A DNA stretch of 21,870 bases from an uncultured Burkholderiaceae bacterium (GCA_938022295.1 CALIDR010000294.1:1-21870), one strand, 5' to 3'. Counted from the stretch's first letter, positions 14,414-21,697 are shown. Notes: a model not told the origin generated them from the letters alone. Numbers and translations: made by a program.

Positions 14414-15409
14414 ATGGCCGAGACCCTGAGCAAGTGCGTGATGATCGAGCAGTTCGGCGGCCCCGAGGAGCTGCGCCTCGTCGACGTCGCGGTCGGCGAC
14501 CCCGGCCCGGGCGAGATCCGCATCCGCCACCACGCGTGCGGGCTGAACTTCATCGACGTCTACCAGCGCACCGGGCTGTACCCGAACCCGCTGCCGCTCG
14601 CGCTGGGCATGGAAGGCGCCGGCGTCGTCGAGGCGGTGGGCGAGGGCGTCGAGCACCTCGCGCCGGGCGACCGCGCGGCCTACGCGAGCATGCCCCCCGG
14701 CGCCTACAGCGAGCGGCGGGTGATGCCGGCCAAGAACGTCGTGCGGCTGCCCGAGGGCATCGACTTCGACACCGCCGCGGCGATGATGCTCAAGGGGCTG
14801 ACGGTGCAGTACCTGCTCAAGCGCACGCTGCCCCAAGGCGGCCTGCACCCGGGCGACTACATCGTCTGGCACGCCGCCGCCGGCGGCGTGGGGCTGATCG
14901 CGTGCCAGTGGGCCAGGGCGCTCGGCCTGCAGCTGATCGGCACCGCCGGCAGCGACGCCAAGTGCCAACTCGCGCTCGAGCACGGCGCCGCGCACGCGAT
15001 CAACTACAACAAGGAGGACTTCGTCGAGCGCGTGCGCGCGATCACCGGCGGGCGCGGCGTGAAGGTCGTCTACGACTCGGTCGGCAAGGACACCTTCGAG
15101 CGCTCGCTCGACTGCCTGGCGCCGTTCGGCCTGCTCGCGGCGTTCGGCAACGCGTCGGGCCCGGTGCCGCCGATCTCGATCGGCACACTGGCGGCCAAGG
15201 GGTCGCTCTACGTGACGCGGCAGACGCTGTTCACGCACATCGCCACGCGCGAGGCGACGCAGTCGATGGCCGAGGACCTGTTCGACGTCGTGCGCTCGGG
15301 GCAGGTGAAGATCCGCATCGACCAGCGCTATCCGCTGGCCGACGTCGCGCTCGCGCACCGCGACCTCGAGGCCCGGCGCACGACCGGCTCGAGCGTGCTG
15401 CTGCCCTGA
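14414..15409 (+). CDS. qor: NADPH:quinone oxidoreductase (QOR-type, zinc-free MDR)
   Basis: This is a 331-residue MDR protein of the QOR1 type, expected to reduce quinones one electron at a time with NADPH in the cytosol. The GroES-like N-terminal domain has ACGLNFIDVYQRTGLYP (41-57) and GMEGAGVV (65-72). The nucleotide fold has HAAAGGVG (153-160) in place of the zinc-ADH glycine motif, followed by AINYNKEDF and VVYDSVGKDTF, all characteristic of QOR. The C-terminus GSSVLLP is typical. CGGAG lies 7 nt before ATG 14414. This is a different subgroup from acuI in the same window, so the two are not recent duplicates. Confidence 0.9.
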   Translation: MAETLSKCVMIEQFGGPEELRLVDVAVGDPGPGEIRIRHHACGLNFIDVYQRTGLYPNPLPLALGMEGAGVVEAVGEGVEHLAPGDRAAYASMPPGAYSERRVMPAKNVVRLPEGIDFDTAAAMMLKGLTVQYLLKRTLPQGGLHPGDYIVWHAAAGGVGLIACQWARALGLQLIGTAGSDAKCQLALEHGAAHAINYNKEDFVERVRAITGGRGVKVVYDSVGKDTFERSLDCLAPFGLLAAFGNASGPVPPISIGTLAAKGSLYVTRQTLFTHIATREATQSMAEDLFDVVRSGQVKIRIDQRYPLADVALAHRDLEARRTTGSSVLLP

Positions 15410-15411
15410 TC

Positions 15412-15427
15412 CGCCGCGTCCGCGGCG
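15412..15427. terminator. Hairpin between convergent qor and DUF2189 genes
   Basis: CGCCGCG (15412-15418) and CGCGGCG (15421-15427) form a 7-bp palindromic stem with a tiny TC loop, 2 nt after the qor stop. No T-tract follows. It may assist termination but is weak evidence in such GC-rich DNA. Confidence 0.3.
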
Positions 15428-15452
15428 CCGCCGGCCCGCCCCGGCTTGCCGA

Positions 15453-16271
15453 TCAGTCGGCGACCGCGGCGCGGTAGGCGTGCCAGCTCGCGTGGCCGAT
15501 CACCGGGCCGACGACGAACAGGCCCGCGAACCAGGGCAGCATCGCGAGCACGACGAGGATCGTGATCAGCGCGCCCCAGAACAGCATCACGCCGGTCTGC
15601 GTCAGCACGAGGCGCATGCTCGTCAGCCCGGCGGTGATGGCGTCGGTCTGGCGGTGCAGGATCATCGGCATCGAGACCACGCTGACGGCGAAGATCAGCC
15701 CCGCGAACACGCCGCCCACCGCGAGGTAGGCGACGATGAAGTTCAGGTTCTCGGGGTTCAGCAGCGCCGTGATCGATCCCTTGAAGTCGGGCATGCCGTC
15801 GAAGCTGACCGCGAAGACGACGAGCGAGGCGCGCCCCCACAGCATCTCGAGCACGAGCAGCACGAAGCCGAAGATCGCCAGCGTGCCGGTCTTCTTGTCC
15901 CACGCGAGCAGCGAGTCGCCGAAGTCGGGCTTCTCGCCGCGCTCCAGGCGCAGGCTCGTCTGGTACAGCCCGAGGCACAGGAACGGCCCCATCAGCAGGA
16001 AGCCGGCCGACAGCGCGAGCACGTAGGCGGGCGCGTGCTCGTAGACCTTCATCAGCATCCAGCCCATCACGACGAAGCAGCCGCCGTAGAACAGGCCGAT
16101 CAGCGGTGCGCGCGTGAAGTCGCGCCAGCCGAGCGCGATCCAGCGCAGCGGGTCGGCGAACGTCAGCGGGCGCAGCGTGATCGAGAACGCGGACGTGCCG
16201 CCTGCGGGCGGTGCGCCGTCGTCGGGCGGGGCGACGCCGGGCGGGGCGGGTGGGGGCGATTCGGCGTTCAT
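15453..16271 (-). CDS. DUF2189 family integral membrane protein
   Basis: This is a 272-residue protein. A Pro/Gly/Ala-rich cytoplasmic tail of about 28 residues is followed by ITLRPLTFADPLRWIALGWRDFTRAPLIGLFYGG, the usual DUF2189 opening, and about six membrane helices. Other family landmarks are GPFLCLGLYQTSLRLERGEKPDF and ILHRQTDAITAGLTSMRLV. The last helix and HASWHAYRAAV tail is typical. The function is unknown; in other bacteria family members sit near respiratory or cytochrome genes, but here its neighbour is the DUF3016 gene, whose stop is 31 bp upstream. Codon use matches its surroundings. Confidence 0.85.
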   Translation of the reverse strand: MNAESPPPAPPGVAPPDDGAPPAGGTSAFSITLRPLTFADPLRWIALGWRDFTRAPLIGLFYGGCFVVMGWMLMKVYEHAPAYVLALSAGFLLMGPFLCLGLYQTSLRLERGEKPDFGDSLLAWDKKTGTLAIFGFVLLVLEMLWGRASLVVFAVSFDGMPDFKGSITALLNPENLNFIVAYLAVGGVFAGLIFAVSVVSMPMILHRQTDAITAGLTSMRLVLTQTGVMLFWGALITILVVLAMLPWFAGLFVVGPVIGHASWHAYRAAVAD

Positions 16272-16302
16272 GGCCGGTGGGTCCGACGCGCGGCGCAGGG
16301 GC

Positions 16303-16818
16303 TCACTGCGGGGCGCCGAGCAGCGGCACGATGCGCGACTCGAGCCAGCGGTCGAGCAGCCGCTTCTCGTGCCGCAGCGGCTCGTCGGCGGGCACGGCCG
16401 GCAGGCGCTCGAGGTAGCCGAGGTCGGTCAGCCGCTCCTCGCCCTGCGCGAGCGTGGCGCCGCGGGCCTGCAGCGCGTAGCGCAGGTGCAGGCGGGGCGC
16501 GTCGGCGCCGCCGCGCAGCGTGCGCAGCTCGCCGCGCGCGGTCGGCTGCGCGGTGCCGGAGAGGTCGATGTCGAGCCACTCGATCGTCAGCGACTGGTCG
16601 CCCTTCAGGTGCCGCCGGCCCCAGTCGACGAGGTGCGATTCGAGCGCGGCGAGCGTGCGCTCGCGCTCGCTGCGGGCGATGCCGATGTCGGCGAAGCGGT
16701 CGGCAGCGCGGGCGACGACGCGCACTTCGCCTGCGGCGGCCGGCGCGACGGCGCCGGCGAGGGCCACGAGCAGCGCGGCGAGCCACACCGCGCGGGAGGT
16801 CGGATGACGCTGGGCCAT
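16303..16818 (-). CDS. DUF3016 family exported protein
   Basis: This is a 171-residue protein with an N-terminal signal peptide of about 30 residues (hydrophobic core LAALLVALAGAVAPAAA). The mature part has the DUF3016 layout: VRVVARAADRFADIG, ALESHLVDWGRRHLKGDQSLTIEWLDIDLSGTAQP, then RLHLRYALQARG and GEERLTDLGYLE. The function is unknown, and the location is likely the periplasm. GGAG lies 6 nt before ATG 16818, which supports this start over longer in-frame options. It is followed by the DUF2189 gene and preceded by the methyltransferase gene at 89 bp. That gap contains an imperfect GC-rich hairpin (16886-16905) that may terminate the methyltransferase transcript. Confidence 0.82.
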   Translation of the reverse strand: MAQRHPTSRAVWLAALLVALAGAVAPAAAGEVRVVARAADRFADIGIARSERERTLAALESHLVDWGRRHLKGDQSLTIEWLDIDLSGTAQPTARGELRTLRGGADAPRLHLRYALQARGATLAQGEERLTDLGYLERLPAVPADEPLRHEKRLLDRWLESRIVPLLGAPQ

Positions 16819-16907
16819 GGGTGCTCCGCAAAGTCGTCGGGCCGACATTTTGCTCCGCTCGCCGGTGCGCGTGCCGGCGCGGCCCGCACCCGGCCGACCG
16901 GGCGCGG

Positions 16908-17702
16908 TCAGCGCGGGCAGCCGGCGCCGGCGGCGGGCACGAAGCGCGCCGGCGGCGTCTCGCCGACGAGCGCGCCGGCCTCGACGCGCAGCGTGCGGCG
17001 GCGGCCGTCGGCCGCGGTCAGCGTCAGGCGGTCGCCGGCGGCACGGCCCGTCCAGACCTCGCCGCCGATCGTCGCGCGCAGCGCCTGATGGCGCTGCTCG
17101 ACGTGCAGGGCCTCGCCGCCGTCGCCGCACCAGGTGCCGGCCACCCGGGCCGGCACCACCCACGGGTGCAGCGTGCTGCGCCGCTCGAGCCCGACCGCCT
17201 TGTCCGGCGCGTCGACGACGAGGGTGCGGTCGGGCACCCAGTCGCCCAGGTCGTAGTCGTGCGAGACGATGCGCGTGCCCGGCGCGAGCGCCAGCAGCCG
17301 CGGGCGCAATTGCAGGTTGACCTCGGGCAGCAGGTACATCGTGACGACGGTGGCGCGCGACAGGTCGGTCGTGAACAGGTCCTCGGTGCGGAACTCGACG
17401 CGGTCGGCCACCCCGGCCCGTTCGGCCGCGAGGCGGCTGCGGCGCACGAGGTCGCCGACGATCTCGACGCCCAGACCGCTCGCGCCGAACCGGCGCGCGG
17501 CGAGGATCACGATCCGGCCGTCGCCCGAGCCGAGGTCGACCACGTGGTCGCCGGGCCCGACGGCGGCGAGCTCGAGCATCGCCAGCGTCACGTTGTCCGG
17601 CGTGACGACGAACGGCACGTCGGTGTCGGCGGCGGCCGGGCGGGCGAGCAGCGCGCAGGCGAGCAGCAGGGCGCGCAACGGGGCAAGGGGCAGTCCGGGC
17701 AT
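16908..17702 (-). CDS. Class I SAM-dependent methyltransferase with an apparent signal peptide
   Basis: This is a 264-residue protein. Residues 1-25 look like a signal peptide (RALLLACALLARPAAA before DTDVPFVVTP). The Rossmann methyltransferase core has motif I VVDLGSGDGRIV (54-65), an acidic residue E80 for the SAM ribose in GVEIVG, and TEDLF with D108. TMYLLPEVNLQLRPRLL and GTRIVSHDYDLGDW, typical of a particular methyltransferase group, follow. A C-terminal beta region of about 80 residues carries WCGDGGEALHVEQR and RRRTLRVEAGAL. The substrate is unknown. SAM is normally cytosolic, so an exported enzyme is puzzling; the N-terminus could instead be a membrane anchor. It is divergent from the quinoprotein module by 180 bp. 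ATG 17702 has no strong ribosome site. Confidence 0.82.
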   Translation of the reverse strand: MPGLPLAPLRALLLACALLARPAAADTDVPFVVTPDNVTLAMLELAAVGPGDHVVDLGSGDGRIVILAARRFGASGLGVEIVGDLVRRSRLAAERAGVADRVEFRTEDLFTTDLSRATVVTMYLLPEVNLQLRPRLLALAPGTRIVSHDYDLGDWVPDRTLVVDAPDKAVGLERRSTLHPWVVPARVAGTWCGDGGEALHVEQRHQALRATIGGEVWTGRAAGDRLTLTAADGRRRTLRVEAGALVGETPPARFVPAAGAGCPR

Positions 17703-17810
17703 CGGCAGGGGGTGGCGAACGGGCGGCGGCGGGTGGACGGTGGCCGGGGGCGTGGCGTCCAGGCACGGGACTGATCCAACTTGGCGCAACCGCGCCGGGT
17801 ATCCACGGGC

Positions 17811-17839
17811 TTGGCCGCTGGCGGCGCCGGCCCTGTAAT
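17811..17839 (+). promoter_or_regulatory. Candidate sigma-70 promoter for the carrier/MBL gene pair
   Basis: TTGGCC (17811-17816) and TGTAAT (17834-17839) are separated by 17 bp. They match 4/6 and 5/6 of the -35 and -10 consensus. Transcription would start near 17846, giving a leader of about 37 nt to ATG 17883. This excludes longer upstream starts for that gene. Confidence 0.5.
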
Positions 17840-17882
17840 CGGTCCCGTTCGATTGTCGCGCCCGTCGCGACGACCCCCCGGC

Positions 17883-18710
17883 ATGGACCCCTCGCGCCCG
17901 CTCCCCGAAGACCGCCGCCGATGCCTGCGCCGGCTGGCCGCCCTCGGCGCCGCCGGGGCGCTGCCGCTGGCCTTGCCCGCACTCGCCGCGCCCGACCCGT
18001 TCGAGGGCGACCCGTTCAAGTCGCACCCGTGGCCCGACATGCGCCGCGAGTTCCTCGGCAAGGACGCCCGCGTGCAGTTCGACGACCGGGTCAAGGTGAT
18101 CGGGCCGAAGTTCGCCGAGGACCCGATGAACGTGCCGATCAGCGTGCGCACCGACCTGCGCGACGTCGAGCAGATCACCGTCGTCGTCGACCGCAACCCG
18201 ATCCGCAAGGTGCTCGACTACTGGCCGCTGCAGGCGCTTCCGGCGATCGCGTTCCGCTTCAAGCTCGAACAGGCGTCGCCCGTGCGCGCCGCGGTGCGCA
18301 CGAAGGACGGCGTGTGGCACGTGGGCGGCACCTGGGTCGATTCCAGCGGCGGCGGCTGCACGGTGTCGGGCGTCACGCGCAACGACGGCAGCTGGGTACG
18401 CACGCTCGGCCAGGTGCACGCGCGCGTCTTCCCGTCGAGCCCGGCCGGCGACGCCGCGGCGCGGCTGCGGCTGCAGGTGATGCACCCGATGGACACCGGC
18501 CTCGTCGGCGGCATCCCGGCGTTCTACGTCAACCGGCTGTCGGTGCGCGACGGCGACGACCGCGAGCTCGCCCGGCTGGCCACCTTCGAGCCGGTGAGCG
18601 AGAACCCCGTGTTCTCGTTCGACTTCCCGGCGCCGCCGAAGGGCGGCGTGCGCGTGGTCGGCACCGACAACGGCGGCAACCGGATCCAGTCGCGCCTGCC
18701 GTCGCCATGA
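17883..18710 (+). CDS. Quinoprotein dehydrogenase-associated SoxYZ-like carrier protein
   Basis: This is a 275-residue protein that fuses a SoxY-like half (about 45-160) and a SoxZ-like half (about 175-270). A family of such fusions occurs beside PQQ dehydrogenases. The N-terminus RRRCLRRLAALGAAGALPLAL resembles a Tat signal, so export of a folded protein is likely. A single mature-region Cys, C159 in SSGGGCTV, corresponds to the SoxY Gly-Gly-Cys carrier cysteine, although here it sits inside the chain because SoxZ is fused behind it. The C-terminal half keeps the SoxZ-like VMHPMDTGL and IPAFYVNRLSV. It is thought to carry a covalent intermediate or take part in an electron relay; the cargo is unproven. 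Its stop overlaps the next gene's ATG (ATGA). The ribosome site is weak. Confidence 0.86.
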   Translation: MDPSRPLPEDRRRCLRRLAALGAAGALPLALPALAAPDPFEGDPFKSHPWPDMRREFLGKDARVQFDDRVKVIGPKFAEDPMNVPISVRTDLRDVEQITVVVDRNPIRKVLDYWPLQALPAIAFRFKLEQASPVRAAVRTKDGVWHVGGTWVDSSGGGCTVSGVTRNDGSWVRTLGQVHARVFPSSPAGDAAARLRLQVMHPMDTGLVGGIPAFYVNRLSVRDGDDRELARLATFEPVSENPVFSFDFPAPPKGGVRVVGTDNGGNRIQSRLPSP

Positions 18711-19672
18711 GGCCGCCGTCGTTCGCAGGCGTCGGCCTGACCCTCGCACTGGCGGCCGCGTCGGCGCTCGCCGCCGGCCCCCGCGCCGACGAGAAGACGC
18801 TCGACTACCGGCTGCAGGCGCGCGCGCTCGCACCCGGCGTCTACGTCGTCGAGGGCGACAACGACGACTTCTCGCGCGCCAACGGCTGCAACATCATCAA
18901 CACCGGGTTCATCGTCACCGGCGCCGGCGTCGTCGTCGTCAACACGGGCCCCAGCCGCCGCTACGGCGAGCAGCTGCGCGCGCTGATCGCGCGCACGACG
19001 ACCGAGCCGGTGGTCGAGGTGATCCACCTCAACCTGCACCCCGACTACTTCCTCGGCAACCAGGCGTTCGCCGACGTGCCGCGGCGCGCGACGCCGGCCA
19101 CCCGCGAGGGCATGGCGCGCGAGGGCAAGTCGTACGAGGACAACCTCTACCGCCTGTGCGGCGACTGGATGAAGGGCACCGAGGTGCTGCTGCCGGACGC
19201 GCCGGTGGCCGCCGGCACGCGGCGCGTGGGCACGCGCGAGTTCGAGCTGATCGAGCTCGCCGGCCACACCGACAGCGACCTCGTGCTCGTCGACCGCGCG
19301 AGCGGGGTCGCGTTCGTCGGCGGCCTGGTGTTCGTCGACCGCATCCCGACGACGCCGCACGCGCACGTCGACCGCTGGCTCGCGAGCCTGGCCGCGCTGC
19401 CGGCGGCGCGCTGGCGCACGCTGGTGCCGAGCCACGGCCCGGTGCGCAACGACGCGCTCGGCGTCGAGCAGACGCGGCGCTACCTGACCTGGCTCGACCA
19501 GCACCTGGCGCGCGCGGCGGCGGCGGGCTACGACGTCACCGACGTGCTCGCCGCGCCGGTGCCGGCCGAGTTCCGCGGCTGGGCCGCGTTCGGCACCGAG
19601 TACCTGCGCAACGTCACCCACCTGTACCCCGGCCACGAGCGCGCGGTGTTGCAGGGCGGGGCGGCGCGCTGA
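18707..19672 (+). CDS. Metallo-beta-lactamase-fold protein of the quinoprotein relay (SoxH-like) with degenerate metal site
   Basis: This is a 321-residue protein with a signal peptide (GVGLTLALAAASALAAG) and an MBL fold. It matches the SoxH-related 'quinoprotein relay system zinc metallohydrolase' type found with PQQ dehydrogenases. The usual HxHxDH motif reads N109-L-H111-P-D113-Y114, so the first and last metal-binding residues are changed. H187 (AGHTDSD) and H243 (PSHGPV) are kept, but the bridging Asp of the normal GD(L/I) motif is G206 in FVGGLVF. Binding of one metal or none is therefore possible. ATG 18707 overlaps the carrier stop (ATGA), which indicates stoichiometric co-production with the carrier. 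The dehydrogenase gene follows 173 bp downstream. Whether these substitutions are normal for this subfamily needs an alignment. Confidence 0.83.
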   Translation: MRPPSFAGVGLTLALAAASALAAGPRADEKTLDYRLQARALAPGVYVVEGDNDDFSRANGCNIINTGFIVTGAGVVVVNTGPSRRYGEQLRALIARTTTEPVVEVIHLNLHPDYFLGNQAFADVPRRATPATREGMAREGKSYEDNLYRLCGDWMKGTEVLLPDAPVAAGTRRVGTREFELIELAGHTDSDLVLVDRASGVAFVGGLVFVDRIPTTPHAHVDRWLASLAALPAARWRTLVPSHGPVRNDALGVEQTRRYLTWLDQHLARAAAAGYDVTDVLAAPVPAEFRGWAAFGTEYLRNVTHLYPGHERAVLQGGAAR

Positions 19673-19688
19673 GCGGCGTTCGCGCCGC
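19673..19688 (+). terminator. UUCG-loop hairpin directly after the MBL-fold gene
   Basis: GCGGCG-TTCG-CGCCGC forms a perfect 6-bp stem with a stable tetraloop, starting at the first base after the stop codon. No T-tract follows, so it may protect the 3' end or partly terminate transcription before the sigma-54 promoter. Confidence 0.4.
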
Positions 19689-19715
19689 GCCGCTGTGCGA
19701 CGCTGGAGCACCGCC

Positions 19716-19733
19716 TTGCGGGTAACCCCGCAA
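19716..19733. promoter_or_regulatory. Inverted repeat upstream of the sigma-54 promoter, possible activator site
   Basis: TTGCGGG-TAAC-CCCGCAA is a perfect 7-bp dyad centred about 65 bp before the predicted transcription start. Enhancer-binding proteins use such dyads, though commonly a little further upstream. A looser GTGC/GCAC pair (about 19695-19711) lies just before it. Confidence 0.45.
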
Positions 19734-19763
19734 AGCCGGGCCGGTGGACGTGGCTCGCGGCGC

Positions 19764-19779
19764 TGGCACGCGGATTGCG
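19764..19779 (+). promoter_or_regulatory. Sigma-54 (-24/-12) promoter of the PQQ alcohol dehydrogenase gene
   Basis: TGGCACG-CGGA-TTGCG matches the RpoN consensus TGGCACG-N4-TTGCW at every position but the last. The invariant GG (19765-19766) and GC (19777-19778) have the required 10-bp gap. Transcription would start near 19790, leaving a leader of about 55 nt to ATG 19846. An AAA+ activator would be required; none is encoded in this window. Confidence 0.78.
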
Positions 19780-19845
19780 CTGAGCACGGCGTTCGGTGGC
19801 GATGGTGGCGCCGACGTTCCCTTGTGTGACCTGGAGGAGAGATCG

Positions 19846-21585
19846 ATGCGACTGAAGCTAACGACCCTGCTGGTGGGTGCCTCGCTGGCCTCGCTGGCGG
19901 CCCACGCGACGGTCACGGATCAGATGATCCGCGACGACGCGAAGACGACGAACAACGTGCTGAGCTGGGGCATCGGCACCCAGGGCCAGCGCTATTCGCC
20001 GCTGAAGACGATCAACAGCGGCAACGTCGCGCGCCTGGTGCCGATGTGGTCGTACTCGTTCGGCGGCGAGAAGCAGCGCGGCCAGCAGTCGCAGCCGCTG
20101 ATCCACGACGGCGTGATGTACGTCACCGCGTCGTACTCGCGCATCTACGCGCTCGACGCCAAGACCGGCAAGCGGCTGTGGAAGTACGAGCACCGGCTGC
20201 CCGAGGGCATCATGCCGTGCTGCGACGTCATCAACCGCGGCGCCGCGCTGTACGACAACCTGGTGATCTTCGGCACGCTCGACGCGCAGCTCGTCGCGCT
20301 CGACCGCAAGACCGGCGACGTCGTGTGGAAGGAGAAGATCGACGACTACGCCGCCGGCTACAGCTACACCGCCGCGCCGCTGATCGCCGAGGGCCTGCTG
20401 CTGACGGGCGTCTCCGGCGGCGAGTTCGGCGTCGTCGGCCGTGTCGAGGCGCGCAACCCGAAGACGGGCGAGCTGGTCTGGGTGCGCCCGGTCGTCGAGG
20501 GCCACATGGGCTACAGGTACGACAAGGACGGCAAGGCGATCGAGAACGGCGTCTCCGGCACCCCTGGCAAGACGTGGCCGGGCGACCTGTGGAAGACGGG
20601 CGGCGCCGCGACCTGGCTCGGCGGCACCTACGACCCGCGCACCGGCCTGGCGTACTTCGGCACCGGCAACCCGGCGCCGTGGAACAGCCATCTGCGCAAG
20701 GGCGACAACCTGTACTCGTGCTCGACGGTGGCCATCGACGTCAAGACCGGCCAGATCAAGTGGCACTACCAGAACACGCCCAACGACGGCTGGGACTTCG
20801 ACGGCGTCAACGAGTTCGTGACCTTCGACGACGGCAACCGCATTCTCGGCGGCAAGGCCGACCGCAACGGCTTCTTCTACGTCAACGACGCGCGCACCGG
20901 CGAGCTCGTCAACGCGTTCCCGTTCGTCAAGAAGGTCACCTGGGCCACCGGCATCGACCTCAAGACCGGGCGCCCGAACTACGTGCCCGAGAACCGCCCC
21001 GGCGACCCGACCGCCAGCGCCGACGGCAAGAAGGGCAACGTCGTGTTCGCCGCGCCGAGCTTCCTCGGCGGCAAGAATCAGATGCCGATGGCCTACAGCC
21101 CCGACACGAAGCTGTTCTACGTGCCGTCCAACGAGTGGGGCATGGAGATCTGGAACGAGCCGATCACCTACAAGAAGGGTGCGGCCTACCTCGGCGCCGG
21201 CTTCACGATCAAGACGATCGACGACGAGTACATCGGTGCGCTGCGCGCGATCGACCCGAAGACGGGCAAGATCGTGTGGGAGGTCAAGAACGACGCGCCG
21301 CTGTGGAGCGGCGTGCTGACCACCGGCGGCAACCTCGTGTTCTGGGGCACGCCCGAGGGCTACCTGAAGGCCGCCGACGCCAAGACGGGCAAGGTGCTGT
21401 GGCAGTACCAGACCGGCTCGGGCGTCGTCGCGCCGCCGGTGACATGGGAAGACAAGGGCGAGCAGTACGTCGCCGTGGTCTCCGGCTGGGGCGGCGCGGT
21501 GCCGCTGTGGGGTGGCGACGTGGCCAAGAAGGTCAACTACCTCGAGCAGGGTGGCATGGTGTGGGTCTTCAAGCTGATGAAGTGA
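19846..21585 (+). CDS. PQQ-dependent alcohol dehydrogenase, lanthanide-type (XoxF/ExaF-like)
   Basis: This is a 579-residue periplasmic quinoprotein that oxidises primary alcohols with PQQ. The signal peptide ends at AHA (residue 21). An eight-bladed propeller follows, with repeated tryptophan-docking blades such as ALDAKTGKRLWKYE and ARNPKTGELVW. The vicinal disulfide pair C125-C126 contacts PQQ. The metal ligands align as E193, N275 and catalytic D317 (N-to-D spacing 42, as in methanol dehydrogenase). An extra Asp, D319 in WDFDG, is the residue that marks lanthanide-dependent enzymes; calcium enzymes have Ala or Ser there. There is no fused cytochrome domain, so a separate cytochrome c must accept electrons. 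GGAGGAGA precedes the ATG by about 5 nt. Whether methanol, ethanol or longer alcohols are preferred is open. Confidence 0.93.
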   Translation: MRLKLTTLLVGASLASLAAHATVTDQMIRDDAKTTNNVLSWGIGTQGQRYSPLKTINSGNVARLVPMWSYSFGGEKQRGQQSQPLIHDGVMYVTASYSRIYALDAKTGKRLWKYEHRLPEGIMPCCDVINRGAALYDNLVIFGTLDAQLVALDRKTGDVVWKEKIDDYAAGYSYTAAPLIAEGLLLTGVSGGEFGVVGRVEARNPKTGELVWVRPVVEGHMGYRYDKDGKAIENGVSGTPGKTWPGDLWKTGGAATWLGGTYDPRTGLAYFGTGNPAPWNSHLRKGDNLYSCSTVAIDVKTGQIKWHYQNTPNDGWDFDGVNEFVTFDDGNRILGGKADRNGFFYVNDARTGELVNAFPFVKKVTWATGIDLKTGRPNYVPENRPGDPTASADGKKGNVVFAAPSFLGGKNQMPMAYSPDTKLFYVPSNEWGMEIWNEPITYKKGAAYLGAGFTIKTIDDEYIGALRAIDPKTGKIVWEVKNDAPLWSGVLTTGGNLVFWGTPEGYLKAADAKTGKVLWQYQTGSGVVAPPVTWEDKGEQYVAVVSGWGGAVPLWGGDVAKKVNYLEQGGMVWVFKLMK

Positions 21586-21609
21586 CCGCCATCCGGCATC
21601 GCTGAACCC

Positions 21610-21634
21610 GGGCCGCCGCGAGGCGGCCCTTTTT
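21610..21634 (+). terminator. Intrinsic terminator of the PQQ dehydrogenase gene
   Basis: GGGCCGCC-GCGA-GGCGGCCC is a perfect 8-bp stem with a 4-nt loop, followed directly by TTTTTGTT. It lies 25 nt after the stop and is the clearest rho-independent terminator in the window. Confidence 0.88.
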
Positions 21635-21697
21635 GTTCGGGGTGCGCGTCGGCGCGGCCGCCACGACGGCGCTCGCGACAATGCGCGCGCCCCGCCG

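Noticed and set aside
14414..15409. qor and acuI as a recent tandem duplication
   Set aside because: Both are MDR proteins of similar length, but their signature motifs (HAAAGGVG versus TGATGGVGS; ACGLNFIDVY versus INSKDGLAITN) belong to different subgroups.
16819..16907. Imperfect GC-rich hairpin after the methyltransferase gene as an intrinsic terminator
   Set aside because: The stem is only five contiguous pairs with a mismatch and has no T-tract, so it is not listed as a separate terminator.
17703..17882. A second sigma-54 promoter upstream of the SoxYZ-like gene (AGGCACGGGACTG near 17761)
   Set aside because: It resembles the -24 box only in part and no TTGC-type -12 element follows at the required spacing; the sigma-70-like pair at 17811-17839 fits better.
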